DNA of 64,000 bases from Roseiarcus sp963820775. GTDB lineage: Bacteria > Pseudomonadota > Alphaproteobacteria > Rhizobiales > Beijerinckiaceae. The notes beneath the pieces are model-generated. The model was not told the origin of the DNA and made no database searches. It saw only the letters and a program-made list of their open reading frames with translations. The position numbers were made by a program, and so were the translations under genes. The stretch lies in assembly GCA_963820775.1 (NCBI GenBank), contig CAWGBF010000007.1, forward strand, positions 62,001 through 126,000, read 5' to 3'. Shown here in pieces: positions 54,440 through 62,398 of this stretch (positions are counted from its first letter, which is position 1; every line of letters begins with the position of its first letter).

Positions 54440-55396
54440 ATGCTCGATCTCGTCGAATCGAAACTCAGCCAGCACGAAGCGTTGCGAGCCGATGTGCTCG
54501 CTGGGCTATCGCACCGACAGAAGACGCTCCCCAGCCGCTGGCTTTACGACCAGCGCGGCTCGGAGCTGTTCGAGGAAATCACGCGGCTCGATGAATATTA
54601 TTTGACCCGGACCGAGACTGCGATTCTTCGGCGCCACGCCGAGGAGATGGCGGCTCTCTGTGGCGAATGCGTCGTGTTGCTCGAATACGGCGCCGGAGCG
54701 GCGATCAAGTCCGAAATCCTCATCGGCGCTCTTCATGCCCCGCGGATGTACGCGCCGATCGATATCGCGGCGGATTTTCTAGCGCAGACCGTAGAGCGCA
54801 TTCGCAACCGGTTCCCGCAACTGCCGACGCGGCCGATCATCGCCGATTTCACGGTCGACTTTGACATTCCCGCCGATGTTCCCGCTTCCCCGCGCGCCGC
54901 GTTTTTCCCCGGCTCGACGCTCGGCAATCTCGGTGGGTCGGAGACCGCGGCCCTGCTTCGCCAGATGCGCGAGCATGTCGGACACGGCGGCAAGGCGATC
55001 ATCGGAGTCGACCTGCGCAAGGACGTCGAGACTTTGATCGCCGCCTACGATGACAAGCGAGGCGTCACCGCAGAGTTCAATCTCAATCTCCTGACCCGCA
55101 TCAATCGCGAACTCGAGGGCGATTTCGCCATCGACCAGTTCGCACACGAGGCCCGCTGGAACGAGCGTGAGTCCGCAATCGAGATGCACATCGTCAGTCG
55201 CAAGCCTCAGCGTGTCTCGGTGGCTGGCTCCGCCTTCGCATTTGCGCAAGGCGAAACCATCCATACGGAGACGTGCCGGAAATTTGACGTCGCCGCCTTG
55301 ACGCATGCCGCGCAGCGGTGCGGCTGGCGAGTGGACAGGATCTGGAGCGATCCGGCCGAGCTTTTCGCGGTGTTCGGGCTCAGCGCGGAGGCGTGA
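54440..55396 (+). CDS. egtD: L-histidine N-alpha-methyltransferase EgtD
   Basis: A 318-residue SAM-dependent enzyme that trimethylates histidine to hercynine, the first ergothioneine step. The signature SRWLYDQRGSELFEEITRLD, EYYLTRTE opens it. LLEYGAGAAIKSEILI is the SAM-binding loop, FFPGSTLGNL is conserved, and the C-terminal part contains EMHIVSRKPQ. It starts one base after egtB. The pair explains hercynine formation and its sulfoxide coupling; the lyase EgtE is not in the window. Confidence 0.94.
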   Translation: MLDLVESKLSQHEALRADVLAGLSHRQKTLPSRWLYDQRGSELFEEITRLDEYYLTRTETAILRRHAEEMAALCGECVVLLEYGAGAAIKSEILIGALHAPRMYAPIDIAADFLAQTVERIRNRFPQLPTRPIIADFTVDFDIPADVPASPRAAFFPGSTLGNLGGSETAALLRQMREHVGHGGKAIIGVDLRKDVETLIAAYDDKRGVTAEFNLNLLTRINRELEGDFAIDQFAHEARWNERESAIEMHIVSRKPQRVSVAGSAFAFAQGETIHTETCRKFDVAALTHAAQRCGWRVDRIWSDPAELFAVFGLSAEA

Positions 55397-55416
55397 GCGC
55401 ACTCATTAGAGCGTTC

Positions 55417-55495
55417 ACCACTTCTCCGTGATCGGTCGGCTTCGACCTCGAAACTCCACCGGACACGGTTCTGCTTGACGAGGTCGGCAGCCGCA
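55417..55495 (-). pseudogene. Fragment of duplicated SDR 3' end
   Basis: On the plus strand CACCACTTCTCC, CTTCGACCTCGAAACTCCA, and GACGAGGTCGGC occur in the same order and spacing as CACCACTTCTCC, CTTCGACTTCGAAACTCCA and GACTAGGTCGGC at 56099-56172, the 3' end of the SDR gene. The copy is diverged and leads nowhere. A past duplication with decay is the likely origin. Confidence 0.7.
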
Positions 55496-55559
55496 AACCT
55501 GCTCGCTCAAAAAGCCGCCGAGGATCCGATCAGACCGAAGCGAGCTGCGCGACCGTCGA

Positions 55560-55892
55560 TCATGCCGCGTGATTAAATCTGCGAGGCTTGCCGGGACGGA
55601 TCAGGAACGGCCGCCTTCGAATCAGACGCTTAATCAGACGCTTGCTCAGCTTGACCGCGCGGGGCGGCGCCGATCGGGACAATCTCTCGACGATGAGGCC
55701 CTCGGCTGGGAGAGCGTTGACGAACTGCGCAGAGCCCGCGAGCTTCTCAAGCGCGCCCCTATCGAGTTCTTCCTCGTGAAAGTCTGGCTCGTCCAAGTCG
55801 GGCCTCAATTTAGCCACCGCGGCCAAAAAGAGGAATGCGATCAACGACAAAAGACAGAATGCGCCGTATCCCTCAAAAACCAACGTTATCAC
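55560..55892 (-). CDS. Possible small membrane protein
   Basis: A 110-codon frame with one N-terminal helix (GYGAFCLLSLIAFLFLAAVA), an acidic segment and a very basic C-terminus (SKRLIKRLIRRRPFLIR). The topology is plausible for a single-pass inner-membrane protein, but no family is recognised and the region is decayed. Low to moderate confidence. Confidence 0.35.
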   Translation of the reverse strand: MITLVFEGYGAFCLLSLIAFLFLAAVAKLRPDLDEPDFHEEELDRGALEKLAGSAQFVNALPAEGLIVERLSRSAPPRAVKLSKRLIKRLIRRRPFLIRPGKPRRFNHAA

Positions 55893-56097
55893 TTTACACC
55901 TGGCCTCTCCTCCCGCATGCCCAATCGGTAAATAACAGGGTTCATCTCAGCATGTTATCCAACAGAGATGTGGAGGTGCTTGTTCCAGGTATATTTACGC
56001 TGCTCGCTAGTTAGATTGGCCTGTTTGGAGGCCGCCAGCGGAGGCTGCGCTTGTCGCGAGATAACATGTGGAACTCATGGGATCGATTTGATACGCG

Positions 56098-56812
56098 TCA
56101 CCACTTCTCCTTGAACGGACGCGCTTCGACTTCGAAACTCCAGGCGGAGCGATCCTGTTTGACTAGGTCGGCGGCAATCGCCGCGACGCCAGCCGGATCG
56201 ATAAAAAAATCGTCGGGACGATCGGTAAATCGCGAGCGCGTCACCGGCCCGCCGACCACGCCGTCGACGACGACGAGCGCGACATGGATACCCGCCGGCC
56301 AGAGATGGCGGGCCATCGATTCGGCGAGCGCGCGCTGCGCCATCTTGCTTTGCGCGAACGCCGCCGCGCCGGCGGCGCCGCGCCGCGAGGCAGTCGCGCC
56401 GATCACGATGATCGCCCCCTGCCCCTTTCGGCGCATGGCGGGAATCGCCTGCTGGGCGGCAAGGAAGAGGCCGAGCGTGTTCACACGCCAGGAGCGCTCG
56501 AGATCCTCCGCCTTGACCTCCTCGACATGGCCCCAGACGCCCGAGCCGGCGTTGTAAATCAACGCGTCCACGTCGCCGAGATCGGAACGCACGGCGGCGA
56601 ATGCCGCCTCGACCGAGGCCGCCTCGGCGACGTCGCACGCGTAATACTTGGCGCCCGGGAGTTCCGCGGCGAGCTTGGCGGTGAGCTCCGTGCGCCGCGC
56701 CATCAGCGCAATGGCGTAGCCGTCCGCGGCGAAACGGCGCGCGATGGACTTCGCCGTTGCCGGGGCCGACGCCGACCACCGCGCAGACAGGGCGCTCGCT
56801 TCGATCCACCAT
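56098..56812 (-). CDS. Short-chain dehydrogenase/reductase, frameshifted
   Basis: Starts at ATG 56812 with MVDRSERPVCAVVGVGPGNG, the NAD(P) loop. One extra base near 56757 shifts the frame; repaired, it continues KSIARRFAADGYAIALMARR and on to 56098. LIYNAGSGVWG is the NAG motif. At the active site FAQSKMAQRALAESMAR has Phe where the catalytic Tyr of YxxxK usually stands; a branch of SDRs with this FxxxK form exists. About 237 residues. It is divergent from the acyl-CoA ligase gene at 57144. Confidence 0.8.
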
Positions 56813-56839
56813 CACCGCCTCCTCGCGCTCACCGCGCCC

Positions 56840-56985
56840 CACGCCTCATCCGGCGGCTTCGGCGCCACCTTCTCTCGGGGGAGAAGGGTTCTCGGCGCCG
56901 TCGCGCCCCCTCTCCCCAAAGGGCGTCCGAGAGGACGCCCGTCTCTCGAGGGGCTATGGGGAGAGGGTTGGAGTGAGGGCCTCGC
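56840..56985. repeat. Interspersed CCTCTCCCC/GGGGAGAGGG element
   Basis: The sequence CCTCATCCGGCGGCTTCGGC, then GCCACCTTCTCTCGGGGGAG, and the far arm GGGGAGAGGGTTGGAGTGAG is the extragenic element seen many times per genome in Hyphomicrobiales. The arms pair imperfectly, with an inner CTCTCCCC/GGGGAGAG pairing and an inner GGGCGTCC...GGACGCCC hairpin. It lies in the promoter-side gap between the SDR and the acyl-CoA ligase. Confidence 0.8.
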
Positions 56986-57143
56986 CCCATCCTGCAACGC
57001 CAAGCCCCGGCGCGCAACGACGGCCGTTCCCTGCGGGAGAGCGCCGGCGCTTGACGGTTCGCCGAGAACGCGCCAACTGAGGCTCAAGCCGCCGGCCGGC
57101 CCGCCGGACAAAGGGAAGCATCGAGGGAGCGCAAGGACAGGCG

Positions 57144-58844
57144 ATGACCATTCAGCCGTGGGTGAAGTCCTATCCGCCGAATGTGCGCTGGGACGCGCCG
57201 CTCGAACTCTCGTCCGTGCAGCGCGTGCTGGAGAACGCCGCCGAGCGATTTGGTCCACAGCCGGCGCTCGATTTCATGAATAAGCGCACAACCTATGCTG
57301 AGCTCGACGCGCTCGCCAACCGCGCGGCGGCCGGCTTCCGGAAACTCGGCGTTGGGCCCGGCGTGCATGTCGGGCTCTTCCTGCCCAACACGCCCCATTA
57401 CGTCATTGCGTTCTTTGGCGTGCTCAAGGCGGGCGGCGTGGTCGTCAACTACTCGCCACTCGACGCGCTGCCCACCCTCCAATTGAAGGTCAACGACAGC
57501 GAGACCGACCTCCTCGTCACGCTCGACCTCGCCTCGCTCTATCCGCAAGCCGAGAAACTGCTGGCCTCGACGCGGCTCAAGACACTGGTTGTCGGCGAAT
57601 TCGCGGAGATGGCGCCCGCGCCCGGGCTGGTCAAGGCGCACATGAAGGCGGGCGGAATGCTGGCGCAAGTCACGCTCGACGACCGCCATATCGCGTTTCA
57701 CGATCTCATCGACAACGACGGCCGCTATCAGGCCCGTCCGCTCGGCGCGCTCGCCGACGAACTGGCCGTCATCCAATATACCGGCGGCACCACTGGTTCG
57801 CCCAAAGGCGCCATGCTGACGCACGCCAATCTGACCGCGGCCTGCTCGCTCTATAGTGAAGTGGGGACGCGCAGCGAGGACGGTTGGCGCGCCGGCGAAG
57901 AGCGGGTCTTGTGCATCCTGCCGCTCTTTCACATCTACTCGCTCACCGTGGTCATGCTGCTCGGCTTCAAAATGGGGGCGGAGCTCGTTCTTCATCCGCG
58001 CTTCGACCCCGCAGCCGCCGTCAAGGACATCGTCGAAAAGAAGATCACGATCTATATGGGCGTGCCGACGATGCATGTCGCGATTCTCAGCGTGCCTGGC
58101 GTCGAGACCATGGATTTTTCGTCGTTGCGATACTGCGCCTCCGGCGGCGCGCCGCTTCCGGTTGCGGTGCAGGAGCGGTTCGAGAGCGTCATCGGCTGCA
58201 GATTGACCGAGGGCTGGGGCATGACTGAGACCGCGCCGCTCGGAACCTTCACGCCGCGGGAAGGGCCGAGGAAGCTCGGGTCGTGCGGCGTTCCCTATCC
58301 CGGCACGGAGATGAAGTTCATCGACGTCGCCGATCCGGCGCGCGACGTTCGGCTGGGCGAGCGCGGCGAAATCTGTGTCAAAGGTCCGAACGTCATGAAG
58401 GGCTACTGGAAGAAGCCGGAAGCGACGGCGAACTCGATGACCGCGGACGGGTTCTTCCGCACCGGCGACGTCGGCTACATGGACGAGGACGGCTTCGTCT
58501 ATATCGTCGACCGGACCAAGGACATGCTGCTGTGCGGCGGGTTCAACGTCTATCCGCGCAACATCGAGGAGGCCATCTACCAGCACCCGTCGGTCGAGGA
58601 AGTGAGCGTCATCGGAATTCCGGACGACTATCGCGGCGAGACCCCGAAGGCCTTCGTCAAGCTGAAGGCCGGCGCGCAGCCGCTCACGCTCGAGGAAATG
58701 AAGGCGTTCCTGAAGGAACGGCTCGGCAAACATGAGATGATCGGCGCCATGGAGATCCGCGACGAACTGCCCAAGACGCCGGTCGGCAAGATCTCGAAGA
58801 AGGACCTTCGCGAATACGAAGCGCGCTCGCACGCCGAAGCGTGA
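57144..58844 (+). CDS. Long-chain fatty acid-CoA ligase (FadD-type)
   Basis: A 566-residue ANL enzyme. The P-loop is IQYTGGTTGSPKGAMLTHAN, then LPLFHIYSLTVVMLLGFKMG, EGWGMTETAPLGTFTP, GFFRTGDVGYMDEDGFVYIV, and the C-terminal hinge and Lys in ELPKTPVGKISKKDLRE. N-terminal residues 20-120 form the usual first subdomain. It activates fatty acids for beta-oxidation or lipid synthesis at the inner face of the membrane. ATG 57144 follows AGGACAGGCG. A second synthetase of a different group is at 51085. Confidence 0.93.
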   Translation: MTIQPWVKSYPPNVRWDAPLELSSVQRVLENAAERFGPQPALDFMNKRTTYAELDALANRAAAGFRKLGVGPGVHVGLFLPNTPHYVIAFFGVLKAGGVVVNYSPLDALPTLQLKVNDSETDLLVTLDLASLYPQAEKLLASTRLKTLVVGEFAEMAPAPGLVKAHMKAGGMLAQVTLDDRHIAFHDLIDNDGRYQARPLGALADELAVIQYTGGTTGSPKGAMLTHANLTAACSLYSEVGTRSEDGWRAGEERVLCILPLFHIYSLTVVMLLGFKMGAELVLHPRFDPAAAVKDIVEKKITIYMGVPTMHVAILSVPGVETMDFSSLRYCASGGAPLPVAVQERFESVIGCRLTEGWGMTETAPLGTFTPREGPRKLGSCGVPYPGTEMKFIDVADPARDVRLGERGEICVKGPNVMKGYWKKPEATANSMTADGFFRTGDVGYMDEDGFVYIVDRTKDMLLCGGFNVYPRNIEEAIYQHPSVEEVSVIGIPDDYRGETPKAFVKLKAGAQPLTLEEMKAFLKERLGKHEMIGAMEIRDELPKTPVGKISKKDLREYEARSHAEA

Positions 58845-58880
58845 CGGCAGAGACTGATAGGACCGCTGAAACGCGATGTC

Positions 58881-58961
58881 TTGCGACGGGCGACGAAGCA
58901 ATCCACGGGAACACGGGGAGCCCTATGTTCCCCGGATCGCTTCGCTTACGCTCGCGACGAC
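58881..58961. repeat. REP-like palindromic repeat, copy 2 (worn)
   Basis: GACGAAGCAATCCACGGG and the far arm CCCGGATCGCTTCGCTTACG, CTCGCGACGAC match the family at 19390 and 60620 with several changes, notably in the left end (TTGCGACGGGCGACG). It lies between the acyl-CoA ligase and the antitoxin-like gene. Confidence 0.7.
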
Positions 58962-59031
58962 AACCACAATTCGACCCGTTGCGCCGCGCTGGACAATGCT
59001 GATCGAAACGCCTGTCTTTTAGGAGAGCCTG

Positions 59032-59271
59032 ATGAAGGTCACGAAATGGGGCAACAGTCTCGCCATCCGCCTTCCCCTCGCCGTGGTGAAGGCGTTGGGG
59101 CTCAAGGAGGGCGATCAGGTTGACATTCGCGTCTCCGGCGAGCGCGCGTTCGTTGTCGTGCGGGAGCCAAGGCCGACAGATCCGCCAACCGTCTCCGGGT
59201 TCCAAGTTCCGACCGCGAGGAGGCCGATGACCGGTAGACATGCGCAGCAGCGGGTCGGATTGCCGCGGTGA
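59032..59271 (+). CDS. AbrB/MazE-type antitoxin, orphan and C-terminally shifted
   Basis: The first 45 residues (MKVTKWGNSLAIRLPLAVVK, then ALGLKEGDQVDIRVSG) form a SpoVT-AbrB DNA-binding domain as in VapB/MazE antitoxins. The frame then reads an unlikely tail. In another frame the sequence SSDREEADDR and a TAG at 59234-59236 fit the normal C-terminal toxin-binding tail (FDREEANxR type), so a shift between about 59165 and 59195 is likely. No toxin gene follows; ybaK begins at 59268. Ribosome site TTTAGGAGAGCC. Regulator or orphan antitoxin. Confidence 0.7.
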   Translation: MKVTKWGNSLAIRLPLAVVKALGLKEGDQVDIRVSGERAFVVVREPRPTDPPTVSGFQVPTARRPMTGRHAQQRVGLPR

Positions 59272-59746
59272 AACCCGCTGAAAGCGCCTCCGCGCTCAAG
59301 GTTCAGGCGGTGCTCGGCGACCGGTTCGAGGTTCTCGAGTTCGACGCCAGCACGCGCACCGCCGCCGACGCCGCAGCGGCGATCGGCTGCGAGGTCGCGC
59401 AGATCGCCAAGTCGCTGATCTTCCGCGGCGGGACAAGCGGGCGCGCGGTGCTGATCATCGCCTCGGGCGTCGATCGCGTCGATGAGAAGAAGGCCGCCGC
59501 GGCGGTTGGCGAGCCGATCGCGCGCGCCGACGCCGATTTTGTGCGCGAGGCGACGGGCTTCGCCATCGGCGGCGTGCCGCCGGTCGGCCATAAGACCAAG
59601 CCGATCGTTCTCATCGAGGAATCGCTGCTGCAGTTTCGCCGAAATCTGGGCTGCCGCCGGCACGCCCAACGCGGTCTTTCGCTTGACGCCGGCGGACCTC
59701 GTCGAACTGACCGGCGGACGCACGGTCGCGGTCGCGCGCAGAGTAA
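59268..59746 (+). CDS. ybaK: YbaK/EbsC-type aminoacyl-tRNA deacylase, frameshifted
   Basis: Starts GTG 59268 (MKPAESASALKVQAVLGDRF). The YbaK core contains AAAAIGCEVAQIAKSLIFRG (catalytic Lys), VGEPIARADADFVREATGFA and IGGVPPVGHKTKPIVLIEES. One extra C at 59637 shifts the frame; repaired, it continues AEIWAAAGTPNAVFRLTPAD then LVELTGGRTVAVAR. A second shift near 59735 would give the stop TAA 59744-59746 and a family length of about 159 residues. Such proteins remove Cys from mischarged tRNA-Pro. Without the second shift it would fuse to the next gene. Confidence 0.8.
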
Positions 59747-59757
59747 GAGGCTCGGAC

Positions 59758-60576
59758 GTGGCTGCAAAGGGAAACGCCGCAGGAAAAATCAGGATCGGCG
59801 TCGGCGGCTGGACGTACGAGCCGTGGCGCGGCGCGTTCTTTCCCAAGGGTCTGCCGCAGGCGCGCGAGCTCGAATATGCGGGCTCGAAACTGACCTCGAT
59901 CGAGATCAACGGCACCTATTACGGCTCGCAGAAGCCGGCGAGCTTCATGAAGTGGCATGACGAGACGCCGGACGATTTCATCTTCTCGGTCAAGGGACCC
60001 CGCTTCGCCACCAACCGCCGCGTTCTCGCCGAGGCCGGCGAGTTCGATCGAGCGCTTCTTCAAGACCGGCGTGACGGGGCTCAAGGCCAAGCTCGGACCG
60101 ATCAACTGGCAGTTCGCGACCACCAAGCGCTTCGACGCCGAGGATTTCGCCGCGTTCCTGAAGCTGCTGCCCAAATCGGTCGATGGCCTCGCCATCCGCC
60201 ACGCCGTCGAGGTTCGCCACGAGAGTTTCAAGACATCCCGGACTTCATCGCGCTTGCGCGCGAGCATGAGGTCGCGGTGGTGATGGCGGGCGATTCCGAC
60301 TATCCGCAGATCGCCGACGTGACCGCGCCGTTCGTCTATGCGCGCATCATGGGAACGACCGAAACCGAAGAGCACGGATATTCCGCCGCCGCGCTCGATC
60401 AATGGGCGAACCGCGCGAAAACCTGGGCCGCCGGCGGCTCTCCCAAAGATCTCGCGACCGTCGCGCCGGCGCCGAAATCCGACGGCGCGGGCCGCGAGGT
60501 TTTTCTCTATGTCATCAGCGGCCACAAGGAGCGGAACCCTGCCGCCGCGATGGCGCTGATCGAGCGGGTCGGCTGA
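59758..60576 (+). CDS. DUF72 family protein, two compensating frameshifts
   Basis: GTG 59758 opens MAAKGNAAGKIRIGVGGWTY, then EINGTYYGSQKPASFMKWHD, the TIM-barrel-like DUF72 family. An extra T near 60043 moves the frame; the middle part SIERFFKTGVTGLKAKLGPI and NWQFATTKRFDAEDFAAFLK, and on to LAIRHAVEVRHESF, is in the second frame. A missing base near 60228 restores the first frame: DIPDFIALAREHEVAVVMAG and VYARIMGTTETEEHG, to the stop. About 272 residues. The family has no agreed function. Confidence 0.82.
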   Translation: MAAKGNAAGKIRIGVGGWTYEPWRGAFFPKGLPQARELEYAGSKLTSIEINGTYYGSQKPASFMKWHDETPDDFIFSVKGPRFATNRRVLAEAGEFDRALLQDRRDGAQGQARTDQLAVRDHQALRRRGFRRVPEAAAQIGRWPRHPPRRRGSPREFQDIPDFIALAREHEVAVVMAGDSDYPQIADVTAPFVYARIMGTTETEEHGYSAAALDQWANRAKTWAAGGSPKDLATVAPAPKSDGAGREVFLYVISGHKERNPAAAMALIERVG

Positions 60577-60619
60577 CGCGGGCCCTATCGCAAACTTGCA
60601 TTTGGGTCGAACCGCGATC

Positions 60620-60708
60620 GTCATTGCGAGCGAAGCGAAGCAATCCAGAGGCCGAAGGGCGCTGACGTTCTCCTGGATCGCTGCGTCGCTTCGCTCCTCG
60701 CGATGACG
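60620..60708. repeat. REP-like palindromic repeat, copy 3
   Basis: GTCATTGCGAGCGAAGCGAA then GCAATCCAGAG on the left and CTGGATCGCTGCGTCGCTTC then GCTCCTCGCGATGACG on the right form a long imperfect palindrome. Its left 29 bases are nearly identical to those of copy 1. It lies between the convergent DUF72 and hydrolase genes, a typical site for the family. Confidence 0.88.
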
Positions 60709-60731
60709 GGTCAACATTGGCGGAGCTTGCC

Positions 60732-61557
60732 CTAGCTCTTGATGAACGCGAGAAGGTCCGCGTTGATCATCTCGGCGTGGGTGGTGGGCATGCCGTGCGG
60801 AAAGTCCTTGTAGGTCTTGAGCGTTCCATGCTTGAGCAGCTTCGCCGATAGCGGACCGGCGGCGACATAGGGCACGATCTGGTCGTCCTCGCTGTGCATG
60901 ACCAGCACCGGCACATTGATCTTCTTCAGATCCTCGGTGAAGTCGGTCTGGGAGAAGGCGACGATGCCGTCGTAGTGCGCCTTGGCGCCGCCCATCATGC
61001 CCTGGCGCCACCAGTTCCAAACCGCGGGCTCGATCGTTTTCACGCCCGGCCGGTTGAAGCCGTAGAAAGGCCCAGCGGGCACGTCGTAGTAGAACTTGGA
61101 CCGGTTGGCGGCGAGCTGCGTCTGCAGGTCGTCGAAAACGCTCTTCGGCAGGCCCTTGGGGTTCGCGTCAGTTTTCACCATCAGCGGCGGCACTGCGCTG
61201 ATGATCGCCGCTTTCACCACTCCCTGTTCGCCGCGCCGCGCCAAATAGCGCACCACTTCGCCGCCGCCGGTCGAATGCCCGATATGGATCGCGTCTTTCA
61301 GATCGAGACGCTCGGTCACCGCGGCCAGGTCGTCGGCGTAATGATCGATGTCATGTCCGTCGCCCGTCTGGCTCGACCGGCCATGGCCGCGCCGGTCATG
61401 GGCGATGACGCGATAGCCGTGGCCTAGGAAGAACAGCATCTGGGCGTCCCAATCGTCCGCCGACAGCGGCCAGCCATGACTGAACACGATCGGTTGGCCG
61501 CTGGCCCCAATCCTTGTAGAAAATCTCGAGCCCGTCCTTGGTGGTGACTGTCGGCAT
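60732..61557 (-). CDS. Non-heme chloroperoxidase-like alpha/beta hydrolase, frameshifted
   Basis: ATG 61557 gives MPTVTTKDGLEIFYKDWG. One missing base near 61505 breaks the frame; it resumes ASGQPIVFSHGWPLSADDWD, with the oxyanion HGW. HDRRGHGRSSQ precedes the nucleophile in GHSTGGGEVVRYLAR. The acid is near VMHSEDDQIVP and the His in FPHGMPTTHAEMIN. About 275 residues, the length of the cofactor-free haloperoxidase/esterase group, which is likely an esterase or perhydrolase in vivo. Stands alone. Confidence 0.85.
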
Positions 61558-62091
61558 GAGTTGTGCTCCCTCGCGCTAATCTGGAAGCGGGCTTCCAGTC
61601 GGGCGGACGCTATCGGATGGGGCGCTCGAACGCGACCGACAAAATGACGGCGGACCGCCTCAATCTGATATGGACGAGGTCACGCCCGCTCAGACGGCCT
61701 CGCAATGCGGCGGCCTCCGCGCCGGAGCAAAACGCGCCGCGCAGCGCGCTCCGAAGCCGCGCATGAGCGCGCGAACCCCGTCGGTCATGGCGAAGCTCAT
61801 AGCCGCCAACGCCATAGCGGTCGAGCGGCGCAAGCTGAGCGTGAAGGTCGTCAATCTTAAGCCGCATCGCCAGCGGCGCGTCGCCTCGGTAGAGGTTCGG
61901 CGAGCCGAGCATGGACATGTCTCCAAAGATGTTCGTTTGATTCACGAGGATACGAGACGGGTCTGACCTCAATGTGACAGGTCTGCGGCCTCAATAGGAT
62001 ACGAACACGGCGAGTTTAGGTTTCGCGCGCGCCACTGAGTTTCGTGCGCGCGGCGCTGGTCCGGTCCGGCGGCCCGCGGTCCCCGCGCGCC
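61558..62091. other. Gap with no supported gene
   Basis: About 530 bases. Overlapping frames of 98 (plus) and 120 (minus) codons occur, but both products are arginine-rich and unlike any known family, as expected of a GC-rich non-coding stretch. GCGCGCGCCACTGAGTTTCG-type GC repetition near 62020-62060. Possibly decayed coding DNA. Confidence 0.5.
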
Positions 62092-62190
62092 TCAGTGCAG
62101 CCGCGACACGTAGTGGGCCAGCGCTTTCATCTCCGTGTCGCCGAGCGGGTACGCCACCTCGGCCATGCCCGCGGCGGCCGGTCGCCGTTC
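62092..62190 (-). pseudogene. Cytochrome c C-terminal tail
   Basis: The minus frame ends AAAGMAEVAYPLGDTEMKAL then AHYVSRLH, which is the last helix of a class I cytochrome c: the axial Met in GMAEVAYPL and the DTEMKALAHYVSRL helix. No CxxCH is found upstream in this or nearby frames, so only the tail of the gene survives or the rest is hidden by shifts. It lies upstream of, and divergent from, the PQQ dehydrogenase, whose usual electron acceptor is a cytochrome c. Confidence 0.55.
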
Positions 62191-62398
62191 GAGCGCCCGA
62201 TTTGAAGTCGCGCCGACGAGGGAGATTGTCCCATCGCACACGGGAATATCTAAGCGCAGCACGGGATATTCGCCTTGACATAACCGTTCCGCCGATAAAA
62301 TAGTCGCCCGCCAAAGTGACCTCAGCAGCAAATAATTTCCCGGGCTCCATCCCTCAGGTCCGGGAGAATTTTCAACGGGGGGACGAGGAGACGCTTCC

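Larger units (their letters stand above)
55397..56097. other. Gap with duplicated SDR fragment
   Basis: About 700 bases between egtD and the SDR. It contains the worn copy of the SDR 3' end (55417-55495), a weak hypothetical gene (55560-55892, minus), and lower-GC DNA from 55880 to 56060 with no recognised feature. CTTAATCAGACGCTTGCTCAG-type 12-base repetition (AATCAGACGCTT twice) occurs at 55619-55642. Confidence 0.5.

Noticed and set aside
61610..61972. Overlapping 98- and 120-codon frames on both strands
   Set aside because: Neither product resembles a family; mutual antisense frames are expected in GC-rich DNA.
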